This document shows positions 18,369 to 27,032 of a stretch of 63,447 nt of DNA, one piece after another; the stretch's first letter is position 1; every line of letters begins with the position of its first letter. Origin of the DNA: JAVBWO01 sp036677375. Lineage in GTDB: Bacteria; Bacillota; Dehalobacteriia; UBA4068; UBA4997. Location of the stretch: assembly GCA_036677375.1 (NCBI GenBank), contig JAVBWO010000017.1:1-63447 (forward strand). Reading direction: 5' to 3'. The notes under the pieces are model-generated. The model did not search any database. It saw only the letters and a list, made by a program, of their open reading frames with translations, and was not told the DNA's origin. A program made the position numbers and the translations under genes.

Positions 18369-18911
18369 CTATGACTGGAGATGATATCCAAGTTCAATTG
18401 CCTTTATATTATGCGCGAACATTACGGCTTTTTCCGGTGAAACAATTTTTTCCAAGGTGCCTTTGACACTTTCCAGCGGGAAAAGCCCGCTATGTTTCAG
18501 CATGCTTCCCATCATGATCATGTTGGCAAGGTTACCCAGACCGTAATCGCCGGCCATTTGCGTTGCAGGAACGTAAAACGTTTCCACATCTGTACGGGTA
18601 ACTTTGCGGCTTATCAGGGTGGAATTGACGTAAATCTGTCCGCCGGTCTTTACTTCCAGCTCATATTTTTCAAGTGACGGAAGATTTAAGACCGCAAGGA
18701 TATCAGGCTTTGTCACAAGAGGAGACCCAATTTGTCCATCACTCAAAATGATGCTGCAATTGGCGGTGCCCCCTCTCATTTCAGGACCGTAGGAGGGCAG
18801 CCATGACAGTTGCCTTCCATCGTTCAAACCTGCATAAGCTAAAAACTTTCCTGCAAACAAGATACCTTGTCCGCCGAAGCCGGCGATTAAAATTTGTTTT
18901 TCCATGATCAT
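18369..18911 (-). CDS. vorG: 2-oxoacid:ferredoxin oxidoreductase gamma subunit
   Basis: A 180-residue gamma subunit (POR_G family). N-terminal ILIAGFGGQGILFAGK is the conserved glycine-rich start of the family, and SYGPEMRGGTANC is the second hallmark. It forms part of the CoA-binding and catalytic assembly with the alpha and beta subunits. It overlaps the beta-subunit gene by four bases, with two candidate starts (ATG-ATC-ATG) after AAAGGGGAGTGT. About 195 bases separate it from the downstream regulator gene, with a small 7-bp inverted repeat (CCGCATA/TATGCGG) in between. Assignment to Vor rather than Kor is by overall resemblance. Confidence 0.9.
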   Translation of the reverse strand: MIMEKQILIAGFGGQGILFAGKFLAYAGLNDGRQLSWLPSYGPEMRGGTANCSIILSDGQIGSPLVTKPDILAVLNLPSLEKYELEVKTGGQIYVNSTLISRKVTRTDVETFYVPATQMAGDYGLGNLANMIMMGSMLKHSGLFPLESVKGTLEKIVSPEKAVMFAHNIKAIELGYHLQS

Positions 18912-19654
18912 ACACTCCCCTTTGCCTTATCCTTATATACGCCCAAGGGATAGTAAGGAATCATTTTTTCTTTCAGCCAGTCAATGGCCGCAACCGGATC
19001 AAGACCCCAGTTGGTAGGGCAAGTGGATAGAACCTCGACAATGGAGAAGCCTTTTTGGTCAATCTGATTTTGGAAAGCTTTCAGCATCGCTTTTTTGGCG
19101 TTTCTGACGCCTTTGACGCCGTCCATCGCCACGCGTTCGGCATAGCATACACCATCCAGCGTAGATAACATCTCACACACTCTTATCGGATAGCCTGCCG
19201 TCTCCGTCTGCCTGCCATAAGGAGTCGTCTGAGTAACCTGCCCAGGCATGGAGGTAGGCGCCATCTGACCACCCGTCATGCCATAAATAGCATTATTGAC
19301 AAAGATAACGGTGATGTTCTCGCCACGCGCCGCGGCATGTACCGTCTCAGCCGTACCGATCGCGGCAAGATCTCCATCCCCCTGATAACTGAAAACATAA
19401 TGGTCGGGGTAGGCACGCTTCAAGCCGGTAGCAACCGCGCAAGCGCGTCCGTGAGCAGCCTCGATCATATCACAATTGAAATAATTATAGGCGAAAACAG
19501 AACAGCCCACCGGAGCAATCCCCACTGTTTTCCCTTCTATGCTAAGCTCATCAATGCATTCCGCGATAAGCCTATGGATAATACCATGGGTGCAGCCGGG
19601 GCAATAATGCATGACAGCATCGCTCATGGCTTTTGGTTTCTCAAATACGATCAT
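18908..19654 (-). CDS. vorA: 2-oxoacid:ferredoxin oxidoreductase beta subunit (thiamine-diphosphate binding)
   Basis: A 248-residue TPP-domain subunit. Key stretches: YCPGCTHGIIHRL (about 18), APVGCSVFAYNYFNCD, YQGDGDLAAIGTAE (metal/TPP GDG motif, about 96), and NNAIYGMTGGQMAPTS (about 123). With the alpha subunit it binds TPP and performs oxidative decarboxylation of a 2-oxoacid. Its start overlaps the stop of vorB by one base (TAATG), with GGAGGTGCAAAATA as ribosome site inside vorB, so translation is coupled. Branched-chain 2-oxoacids are the likely substrate class by family resemblance; 2-oxoglutarate is the main alternative. Confidence 0.92.
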   Translation of the reverse strand: MIVFEKPKAMSDAVMHYCPGCTHGIIHRLIAECIDELSIEGKTVGIAPVGCSVFAYNYFNCDMIEAAHGRACAVATGLKRAYPDHYVFSYQGDGDLAAIGTAETVHAAARGENITVIFVNNAIYGMTGGQMAPTSMPGQVTQTTPYGRQTETAGYPIRVCEMLSTLDGVCYAERVAMDGVKGVRNAKKAMLKAFQNQIDQKGFSIVEVLSTCPTNWGLDPVAAIDWLKEKMIPYYPLGVYKDKAKGSV

Positions 19655-20721
19655 TATTTTGCACCTCCAAGGGCAGCCGCTTCCTCAATCTTTGCTAAAA
19701 TCTCTTCAGGGCACGGCAACATACCGCCGGTTCTGCTGCAAAGAAGAACCGGACGGGAGCAGCGGATGGAAAGCTCGACATCCTCTATCATTTGCCCCAT
19801 ACTGAGCTCCACGGAAACAAAGGCTTTTGCCTTTGCGGCGGTCTTTTTGAATGCTTCCTTCGGGAAGGGCCACAGCGTAATCGGCCGCAACAGCCCGACT
19901 TTGATTCCCTTAGCCCGCGCCATGTCTATGGCGTTTTTAGAAATACGGGCCGCCACGCCGTAAGCCGCAATACAGATCTCTGCGTCCTCCAGCAGATATT
20001 CTTCGTGCAGTGCTTCACTGCGTTCTACCAAAGCATATTTCTCATAACGCTGGAAATTGAGCTGCTCAAGCTCCTCTGCTTGCAGATAAAGGGAATTGAC
20101 AATATTATGAGGACGCTGGCCGCCGGTACCGGAAAGAGCCCAGGGTTTGTCAATCTCAGATGTATGATGGGCGCTAAGTGTAACAGGCTCCATCATCTGT
20201 CCCAAAACACCGTCGGAAAGGAGCAGACTGGTCATTCGGTATTGATCGGCAAGGTCAAAGCCTTTAAAGACCAGGTCTACCATTTCCTGTGCGGAACTGG
20301 GCGCTAATACGATCATTCTGAAATCGCCGTGCCCGCCTGCACGTGTAGCCTGAAAATAATCGGCCTGTGAAGGCTGAATACCGCCTAACCCCGGGCCGCC
20401 TCTCTGGACGTTTACCACTAAAGCAGGCAAATCGCAGCCGGCAAGATAAGAGAGGCCTTCGCTTTTCAAGGAGATTCCCGGGCTTGAGCTGGAAGTCATG
20501 GCTCTTTTTCCGGCTGCCGCCGTTCCGTATACCATATTGATTGCGGCAATTTCGCTCTCCGCCTGTAAGAAGGTACCACCCACCTTAGGCATCCGTTTTG
20601 CCATATAGGTGGAAATCTCATTTTGAGGTGTGATGGGATAACCATAGTAATGCCGGCAGCCTGCCATAATCGCGGCTTCGGCAATTGCTTCATTGCCCTT
20701 TATAAGTACTTTGTCTGACAT
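19654..20721 (-). CDS. vorB: 2-oxoacid:ferredoxin oxidoreductase alpha subunit (VorB-like)
   Basis: A 355-residue alpha subunit. MSDKVLIKGNEAIAEAA opens the pyrimidine-binding domain; YGYPITPQNEISTYMA, TSSSSPGISLKSEGLSYL and VQRGGPGLGGIQPSQAD are the characteristic motifs. The C-terminal transketolase-C-like domain ends near residue 340. It closely resembles proteins annotated as 3-methyl-2-oxobutanoate dehydrogenase subunit VorB. Together with VorA, VorG and the upstream ferredoxin it would give a four-subunit enzyme oxidising a 2-oxoacid to acyl-CoA with reduced ferredoxin. A gap of about 178 bases to the ferredoxin gene is unusually long for this operon type; no terminator is seen there. 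Confidence 0.93.
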   Translation of the reverse strand: MSDKVLIKGNEAIAEAAIMAGCRHYYGYPITPQNEISTYMAKRMPKVGGTFLQAESEIAAINMVYGTAAAGKRAMTSSSSPGISLKSEGLSYLAGCDLPALVVNVQRGGPGLGGIQPSQADYFQATRAGGHGDFRMIVLAPSSAQEMVDLVFKGFDLADQYRMTSLLLSDGVLGQMMEPVTLSAHHTSEIDKPWALSGTGGQRPHNIVNSLYLQAEELEQLNFQRYEKYALVERSEALHEEYLLEDAEICIAAYGVAARISKNAIDMARAKGIKVGLLRPITLWPFPKEAFKKTAAKAKAFVSVELSMGQMIEDVELSIRCSRPVLLCSRTGGMLPCPEEILAKIEEAAALGGAK

Positions 20722-20899
20722 TTTCTCTCCCTCTCAGCTCATTTCTTTATTTAAGGACCGCAACAGAAGGAGTTCGGAAACTATGGGGATCTTCTCCTTA
20801 AAGTTACGGTGTCTTTCTCTTTCATGATAAAACTATACTTAGTATCAATTAGTATAAAAAAGATGGGCACTCTTAAACTTTTGTTACAGTCCTTATTCG

Positions 20900-21106
20900 C
20901 TATTTTTCTATCCGTATGACAACATCGGGGCACATCATGGCGCAAAACGCGCAAGCAATACAGTGGCTTTCATCGGTTATGGCGGCTGGGTGATAGCCCT
21001 TGGAATTGAGCTCTTTTTCCGACATAACCAAAATCTTCTTCGGGCATACGTCCACGCATAAACCACAGCCCTTGCATCTGTCGGTATCAAAGGTTACTTT
21101 TGGCAT
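20900..21106 (-). CDS. 2x[4Fe-4S] ferredoxin (delta) subunit of the 2-oxoacid oxidoreductase
   Basis: A 68-residue ferredoxin with two classic CxxCxxCxxxCP motifs: CKGCGLCVDVCPKK (about 11) and CIACAFCAMMCP (about 49). It passes electrons from the TPP centre to soluble ferredoxin. The start ATG follows GGAAGGATCAACTGCCA. It lies between the P-loop ATPase and vorB in the same direction, the usual delta-subunit position in Vor/Kor operons. Confidence 0.93.
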   Translation of the reverse strand: MPKVTFDTDRCKGCGLCVDVCPKKILVMSEKELNSKGYHPAAITDESHCIACAFCAMMCPDVVIRIEK

Positions 21107-21179
21107 TGGCAGTTGATCCTTCCTTTTTTAATAAAATAAGATATTTTTAATCTTTTATTAACAAATATATCGTGCGCCA

Positions 21180-21851
21180 TCAGATTCGCCATTCCTGCTT
21201 GAAATAGATTTTGACAGGCATAGCTTCCGGCACAGTATCAATGAGTTCCGGATAAAGATCTTCCCTGACCGAAGTAAACTTTAAAGGTAAACCGGTCATA
21301 CGGCTGACTTCCCCGGCAAAGGCGATAGAATTCAGGATAGTCTGAGCCGTTGTCTCTTTCCCGAGATTTGAATTATTGACAATGCCTGAAAAGCAGATAT
21401 GGGAAGCTTTTTCGATTGCCTCCCTAATTTCCGCTACACTTTGGGCATCACCGCTTAAAGGTCTATATTGATTGATTACCATTAGCATTTCGCAGTCGTT
21501 TCTTGCATGAATCATAGAAGCATATCTGCCCAGGGCAAGAGCGCCTCGGTCATCCCCTCCCACATCAAGCACCGAATAAAGCTCCGGGTCATCGAAAACA
21601 GCTTTCGTAGCAGACGGCATGGCAGGAACATCAACATTAGTATTGGAATAGTCCGAGGTGATCAGCCTGATACCCGCAGCAGTCAAGATCCCTTCACTAT
21701 CTTTGGTCCTAAAGTAAGGGTTAACAATGTCTAAATCGGCTATGGCCACCTTATCATGGGATCTTTTTAAATAAAAAGCATAATTAACCGCAAGGTTTGT
21801 TTTACCACTCCCATAGTGGCCTGCGAATATTGTAATCTTTTTATCTTCCAT
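21180..21851 (-). CDS. MinD/ParA-like P-loop ATPase, first gene of the vor operon
   Basis: A 223-residue SIMIBI-class P-loop protein. Walker A is FAGHYGSGKTNLAVNYA (about 9-25). KVAIADLDIVNPYFRT holds the conserved Asp of switch I, and SVLDVGGDDRGALALG resembles the switch II/Walker B region. Later parts bind nucleotide base (VNNSNLG). It does not belong to a well-characterised plasmid-partition or division group. Family members often sit beside ferredoxin 2-oxoacid oxidoreductase genes in anaerobes, so a role in cofactor insertion, assembly or regulation is plausible but unproven. Transcription probably starts from the promoter at 21911-21939. Confidence 0.8.
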   Translation of the reverse strand: MEDKKITIFAGHYGSGKTNLAVNYAFYLKRSHDKVAIADLDIVNPYFRTKDSEGILTAAGIRLITSDYSNTNVDVPAMPSATKAVFDDPELYSVLDVGGDDRGALALGRYASMIHARNDCEMLMVINQYRPLSGDAQSVAEIREAIEKASHICFSGIVNNSNLGKETTAQTILNSIAFAGEVSRMTGLPLKFTSVREDLYPELIDTVPEAMPVKIYFKQEWRI

Positions 21852-21910
21852 ATCTGCCTCTCAGGCATGCCAAAAATCTCGACAATGCACATTTTGTCAC
21901 ATCTTGTTCT

Positions 21911-21939
21911 ATTTTATCAAATAGCAGCGTTTAAAGCAA
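21911..21939 (-). promoter_or_regulatory. sigma-A-type promoter of the vor operon
   Basis: On the minus strand TTGCTT (21934-21939), 17-base spacer, TAAAAT (21911-21916). The predicted start is near 21904, about 50 bases before the ATPase ATG. Confidence 0.6.
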
Positions 21940-22110
21940 ATTTAATTTTTGGCAGTATGATATTATCAGCACTTTCCAAAATAACAATTAGAAACATTTG
22001 AGTTATCGTTTTCCATTTTACTTTTCATATTTAAGAAAACCATGCAACGTCCTAATTTCATTAGAATACCCGAAAACACAGGAATAAGCGTGACCCGATA
22101 AAAAAGAATG

Positions 22111-22160
22111 CCCCGCTGCAGATATGGAAGCCCAAAGGTTCTCCAAATCCCGCAGCGGGG
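22111..22160 (-). terminator. terminator of the LtaS-like gene
   Basis: CCCCGCTGC (22111-22119) pairs with GCAGCGGGG (22152-22160), with extra pairing in the loop. On the minus strand the hairpin is followed by a T-run (complement of the A-run near 22100-22106). Confidence 0.75.
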
Positions 22161-22217
22161 TGTATTTATGATATTGGACAGACGCGCTTGTTCATATGAG
22201 GCAATGCTTGCGACACT

Positions 22218-24239
22218 TTACCAATAAATATACTCGCCTGTGCTACTCAAGGCCTCTTTATCTTTGCCCACCTGCGACACTATAAATTTACTTCCCTGTT
22301 TTGGGGGATTGGCACTTTCAACCTTCAACAAATTTTTATTGATGTAGACAGTATCCATCCCTACACCGTCTATAGAGACCATGCTCCATTTTGTAAAGCC
22401 CTCGCCTCTGACATAAATTGAATCACCTAAACAAGTCAGATTGCTGATATAAATATCGGATATACCCATTTTGAGATTCGTAGCAACATACGGGGTCGCT
22501 TCATTGTAAGCATAGCGTTTTCCGTATAACATATCATATTCAAGAAGTTCCAAATCCTTCAGATAATCCTCTTCTTGAGAATATTTCTGATGGAACTTGG
22601 TCAATATGCCATTATCAAAGCCAAGCCGCTCCATTACATTTGCGGATAGTTGGTATGCGAATAAATTGCAATCGGACTTCTTCAGGCCATAATTGCTCCA
22701 AATTACATAATTAGTCTGGAACACATCTCCGTTTGCCAATTCTTTATTTGTAATGTCAAAATGGGGCAGATGATCGCCAAACAGGACCAGTACAACAGGC
22801 TCATCATAATTGGAAAGCGCGGATACCAGTTCGCCGATAAATTCATCGGTTTCATGGATCTGATTCACATAGTATTCAAAAGCGTTGCGATCTTCCTGGT
22901 TATCAATGCCAGAGACCGTAATCCCAGGAACCCAACCGGTGGGCGGAGTGCCGGGGTATCTTCCGTGTCCCTGCACCGTTATGGTATAGATAAAATCCTG
23001 CGTATCCGTTGAATTGAGTGCTTTAAAAACCACATCTGTCAGGCAGGAGTCTTTTGCCCATTTTCGTGGCGTAAACATAACATTATCCATATACTCCAAA
23101 GAGCTAAAAGTATCAAAGCCAAGGCTGGCAAACACTTTGTTTCTGTCGTAAAATGTGCCGCTATGATTATGAATGGCATGACAACTGTAACCAAGTTCTT
23201 TTAGATCGTAGTTCATCGATTCACAGGTCGTTGACTGCAGGACTGTTTTGTAGGGGTATTCTCCGGCGCCGAAATAATCAATGCTCATGCCTGTAAGGAC
23301 CTCAAATTCGGTATTGGCGGTACCCGCGCCAAAAGCCGGAACGGTAAGATAGCCATGGGAATAATCACTCTCGAGTTGGCTGAAATTGGGAATCGGATTT
23401 TCCGAGTAAGTGATCCCCTTCAAGTCATTTACATCAAAAAATGATTCCAACTGTATCATGATGATATTGGGTGTTTTTTTCTCCGAAGTGGAGGTATTGT
23501 TTGCACCAATTGCATCCAGTATGGTACCGATCTTGTACTTGGAATAATTTTGCGGTCTGTCAATTCCTGTGTTGACGATGCTGTTGGAAAAGCAATATGC
23601 AAAACCGTATTCTTCATAAGCATCCGGCAGATTGGCAAAGCTGCTGGAAACCGCGTTTGCCCGCAGAGAAAACGTTGTGCCCAGCAATACGCACAAAGCA
23701 AAAGCTGTAATACAGGAAAGCGCCCGCCCGTATCTGATTTTGGTTTTGGGAGATTTTATCCCAAGCATAACAATTCCTGCGATTACAGTAAAGAAAACAA
23801 TACCTATCAGTATGATCTGCCAAATAGACAGATAGTTGTCAACGATGCCCTTGACAGATGAAAAAAGCGTAAAGTCGGTAAAGGCAAGGGGCGTCGTGCG
23901 AAAACTAAGAATCACACAATCAATAATGCCTAAACCGAGCCAAACCAATGAAATGCAACATAGCATAAATTCTTTTCTCCTGAATAAAAGGGAGAAGGTA
24001 AGCGTCAACATAATGATCGCCGCATTGTATTCAAAAACCAAGGGATGGGTCACAAGGTAACTTACTCCCTCAAACACAGAACGGCGGGCCAGTATCTCGA
24101 TCAATAGGTTTAATATGTTAGCAAGACAGATGATGTATAAAACAGGTCTTTTATTCAGCAATACATCACCTTTTTTTATATATAACAATATTTTATTAAG
24201 AACTATTTTGAGTCGACCTTCCGCCGGATTTTTATTCAT
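22218..24239 (-). CDS. LtaS-like phosphoglycerol transferase (sulfatase fold) with extra C-terminal domain
   Basis: A 673-residue membrane enzyme of the lipoteichoic-acid-synthase/sulfatase type. About five N-terminal membrane helices (about 35-210) precede an extracytoplasmic sulfatase domain (about 255-560). PNIIMIQLESFFDVND holds the first metal site, GAGTANTEFEVLTG the catalytic Thr region, and VVLVLFGDHLPHFD the late metal-binding Asp-His. It would transfer glycerol phosphate from phosphatidylglycerol to a growing polymer outside the membrane. After the catalytic domain there is an added ~90-residue segment (DSIYVRGEGFTKWSMVSIDG) resembling an IPT/TIG-like beta domain. The ATG at 24239 has no clear ribosome site; a TTG at 24161 with AAAGGTGAT before it is a good alternative (647 residues). 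Confidence 0.88.
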   Translation of the reverse strand: MNKNPAEGRLKIVLNKILLYIKKGDVLLNKRPVLYIICLANILNLLIEILARRSVFEGVSYLVTHPLVFEYNAAIIMLTLTFSLLFRRKEFMLCCISLVWLGLGIIDCVILSFRTTPLAFTDFTLFSSVKGIVDNYLSIWQIILIGIVFFTVIAGIVMLGIKSPKTKIRYGRALSCITAFALCVLLGTTFSLRANAVSSSFANLPDAYEEYGFAYCFSNSIVNTGIDRPQNYSKYKIGTILDAIGANNTSTSEKKTPNIIMIQLESFFDVNDLKGITYSENPIPNFSQLESDYSHGYLTVPAFGAGTANTEFEVLTGMSIDYFGAGEYPYKTVLQSTTCESMNYDLKELGYSCHAIHNHSGTFYDRNKVFASLGFDTFSSLEYMDNVMFTPRKWAKDSCLTDVVFKALNSTDTQDFIYTITVQGHGRYPGTPPTGWVPGITVSGIDNQEDRNAFEYYVNQIHETDEFIGELVSALSNYDEPVVLVLFGDHLPHFDITNKELANGDVFQTNYVIWSNYGLKKSDCNLFAYQLSANVMERLGFDNGILTKFHQKYSQEEDYLKDLELLEYDMLYGKRYAYNEATPYVATNLKMGISDIYISNLTCLGDSIYVRGEGFTKWSMVSIDGVGMDTVYINKNLLKVESANPPKQGSKFIVSQVGKDKEALSSTGEYIYW

Positions 24240-25309
24240 GATTTAGAACCCACTTTCAATAAATATACTAATAGGACTTGCTCCAGCGCTTCCGCTCTTT
24301 GTTACAATCCAATGCTGTCAAACCTTAAAATAACATACTTGATAAACGGTTACTTAATGAGTGATTCATCGCTTGCAGGATCTTGAGGAGCTCACTATTT
24401 TTCCAAGTATTCTTATAAATTCATATTTGCGGAATGCTTACTCAGAAATAAAGCTCGTGCCTGAAAAACCTGATTTCCGCCTTTGCGCAAAAATCCCGTA
24501 ATCATCAGTCACTAGCCCTAAAGCATAACTTATCACAGAAACATCAAAACGTCAATATTGGGCAATATACTAAATTTTGCTAGATATCGTCATATTTTGC
24601 CTTTAACTCAATGGTATGCTTTCTTCTTTACAATAGAACATGATTACTAAGTCTATCGGCAACAAACCTAAAACTCTTTTCCGCGGCCTTAGTGTTGTTA
24701 CAACTTTTACCATTATAATAATAATTATATTTTTATATTATTATATGATTATTCCTTGTAATAAAAACTTTTTTAATGTACTGTAAATTGTTTTCCTATA
24801 ACACGGCAATACGGTCTTACATAGAAAGCCTCAACCACATCTGCCAAAAATTAAAGGTATCGATGAATCATTCTTTAAAAAAAGAAATACGGATAACAAA
24901 ACAATTCTTTTCTAAAGAAGAAACAGTCTTAAACGACAATGTAGCACCCATTTTCTGCACAATCCCTATCATAGAATCAGTAACTTACCCAATATAGCAC
25001 AGCCTTAATTCTACTAACTTTCAAAATATTTTAATTTACGTATTTGTCTAATGGTCTTTATGCCAACAATGTATCCTCTTAGTTTCTTTGCAGTTAGAGT
25101 GGCAGTAAAGAGGCTATTTGGTTAGAGACATACTTATTATCGAAAGAAATTTACATATAAGTATATCATATCAGGTAATTAATTTCTAGCGCTCTCTTAA
25201 CATGACGCCAATGCAATACCGTTTGTCGCAATAGGTTTCTCCTGCCTCAAAAAAAGGATAAACAATAAAGTCATAGATTTTTTATTGTAACATTTTAAAA
25301 AAGTTCTTT
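24240..25309. other. 1.07-kb AT-rich gene-free region
   Basis: No credible gene on either strand. The only sizeable open frame (24776-24997, 73 codons) has no ribosome site and no recognisable protein features. The left part should hold the ltaS promoter. I see no terminator for the ABC operon that ends at 25310, no tRNA and no recognised riboswitch. Degraded coding sequence is possible. Confidence 0.5.
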
Positions 25310-26086
25310 TTAATTCCGCACAACATCATCCACCTCCAACATACGAAGAATCTCATCCGCCATTTGCCCGTACAAAGGATTTGCCCTGCTTCTTGGCCGC
25401 GGAATATCAACTTCCATAATACGCTTAATTGTGCCCGGGCGGGAAGACATGACCACGATCCGATCTGCCAGATAGATGGCCTCATCTACACTATGGGTCA
25501 CAAAGAGAACTGTTTTTTTATTCTGTTCCCATATACGCAGCAATTCCCGCTGCATGATAATTCGGGTATGCGCATCCAGCGCACCAAAAGGCTCATCCAT
25601 CAGCAATACTTGCGGATCATTGGCCAGTGCCCTGACAATTGCCACACGCTGCTGCATACCACCTGAAAGTTCGTAGGGATATGCTTGACGAAAGCTTTCC
25701 ATCCCAATTAACTTTAGGTACCGTTCTGCACAGGCAGCTTTTGCGCCCCTGCTCTCTTTGCGGAATTCCATGCCTAAAACAATATTTTCTTCAACCGTTC
25801 GCCAGGGGAGCAGAGAATATTGTTGAAAGACCATCCCGATTTTCTGTGTTGGTTTCTCATGGGGCTGACCCTTATACAATACCCGTCCGGAAGAACCGGT
25901 CTCCAAACCGGCCACGATCCTCAATAAGGTTGATTTACCACAACCGGAAGGTCCTACAATACATACAAAATCGTTTTCCTTAATATGTATAGAGCTTTCC
26001 GCTAGGGCATGAACCTCATTCCCTCTTTCGGAAATAAATGTCTTACTCAAAGATTCAATCTGAATCAAACTGCCGATATCCGCCAT
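25310..26086 (-). CDS. ABC importer ATPase (SsuB/TauB/NrtD type)
   Basis: A 258-residue nucleotide-binding subunit. Walker A is VGPSGCGKSTLLR (about 44), the Q-loop QYSLLPWRTVEEN, the signature YELSGGMQQRVAI (about 138), Walker B LLMDEPFGALD and the switch histidine FVTHSVDEA. The pattern matches importers for sulfonates, taurine, nitrate or pyrimidine-like compounds. It is the last gene of a leftward operon of binding protein, permease and ATPase, 17 bases after the permease. Confidence 0.93.
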   Translation of the reverse strand: MADIGSLIQIESLSKTFISERGNEVHALAESSIHIKENDFVCIVGPSGCGKSTLLRIVAGLETGSSGRVLYKGQPHEKPTQKIGMVFQQYSLLPWRTVEENIVLGMEFRKESRGAKAACAERYLKLIGMESFRQAYPYELSGGMQQRVAIVRALANDPQVLLMDEPFGALDAHTRIIMQRELLRIWEQNKKTVLFVTHSVDEAIYLADRIVVMSSRPGTIKRIMEVDIPRPRSRANPLYGQMADEILRMLEVDDVVRN

Positions 26087-26103
26087 AATGCTCTTTCCCT
26101 TCT

Positions 26104-26940
26104 TTACTTCACTCTATTTTGCCAAGCAAATTTGTTTTGTTCCACAAGGCGGAACAGGAAATCCAGCAAAGCGCCAACCAAACCGATACTGATCATACCG
26201 GTCATCACTACGTCCACCCTGGCAATCTCATAAGCGTGCATAATCAGATACCCAACGCCGGACAGGCTGCCGGGCAGCATCTCTGCGGAAACAAGACAAG
26301 TCCAAGCACAACCCAGCCCTGTACGCATTCCGTTCACAATGGTAGGGGCTGCCGCCGGTAGTAGTATTTTACGAAAAATCACGCTTTCACTGCCGCCTAA
26401 AACACGGGCAGATTCAATCAATTGCTGCGGTACGTTCCCTACGCCGTGAATAGAGCTGGTAACAATAGGGAAAAAAGCCCCCAGAAAAATAATAAATGTC
26501 ATGGAAATCTTAAAATTGTTAAGATAAACAAAAGTCATTCCGCGTGACATACCCAACAACGTCGCCACACTGGTAACACCAAACCAGGCTAAAACCAGTG
26601 GTACCCACGAAATTGGCGGAATGGGCCGAAACAAGCTGATAATGGGATTCACGAAACCATAACAAGTACGGCTATACCCCATCAATACCCCAATGGGGAT
26701 CGCCAACAGGGTCGCGACAGTATATCCAAGAAAAACACGAAGCAAGCTGATAAAAATATTTTTGGTCAAAGCACCTAATCCAATAATATTGCTGGCAGGA
26801 TGCAAAAAATGTTCCAACACAGCAGAAAACTGAGGTAAAATAAGACGGTTATCAATCGCCTTAGCCGCAAAGATCCAAATCAACAAAATCAATGCGGGCC
26901 CGGCAATTGACATCAACATACGCCTAGTAAATTTGCCCAC
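26104..26940 (-). CDS. ABC importer permease (SsuC/TauC type)
   Basis: A 278-residue BPD_transp_1 permease with about six membrane helices. The coupling motif region is VPQQLIESARVLGGSESVIF (EAA loop, about 177-196). It pairs with the ATPase downstream and the binding lipoprotein upstream. The substrate cannot be read from the sequence. A strong hairpin between the binding-protein gene and this gene probably reduces permease and ATPase expression relative to the binding protein. Confidence 0.92.
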   Translation of the reverse strand: MGKFTRRMLMSIAGPALILLIWIFAAKAIDNRLILPQFSAVLEHFLHPASNIIGLGALTKNIFISLLRVFLGYTVATLLAIPIGVLMGYSRTCYGFVNPIISLFRPIPPISWVPLVLAWFGVTSVATLLGMSRGMTFVYLNNFKISMTFIIFLGAFFPIVTSSIHGVGNVPQQLIESARVLGGSESVIFRKILLPAAAPTIVNGMRTGLGCAWTCLVSAEMLPGSLSGVGYLIMHAYEIARVDVVMTGMISIGLVGALLDFLFRLVEQNKFAWQNRVK

Positions 26941-26980
26941 TATAGGGTCACATCCTTTTCATATAGATATTAAAAACAAT

Positions 26981-27018
26981 AAAAAAGTTCCCGACCATGG
27001 GAGATCGAGAACTTTTTT
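26981..27018 (-). terminator. partial terminator/attenuator between binding-protein and permease genes
   Basis: AAAAAAGTTC (26981-26990) pairs with GAACTTTTTT (27009-27018) around an 18-base loop that can fold further (TCCC/GGGA). Its place inside the operon suggests partial termination or transcript-end protection that keeps the binding protein in excess. Confidence 0.75.
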
Positions 27019-27032
27019 ATTTCAAGATATCA

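Larger units (their letters stand above)
21852..22217. other. intergenic stretch between the vor operon and the LtaS-like gene
   Basis: About 366 bases with no gene on either strand. It carries the vor promoter on the right-to-left strand and the ltaS terminator (22111-22160). Confidence 0.6.

Noticed and set aside
24776..24997. 73-codon open frame in the long gap
   Set aside because: No ribosome site, AT-rich, no protein features; probably chance.
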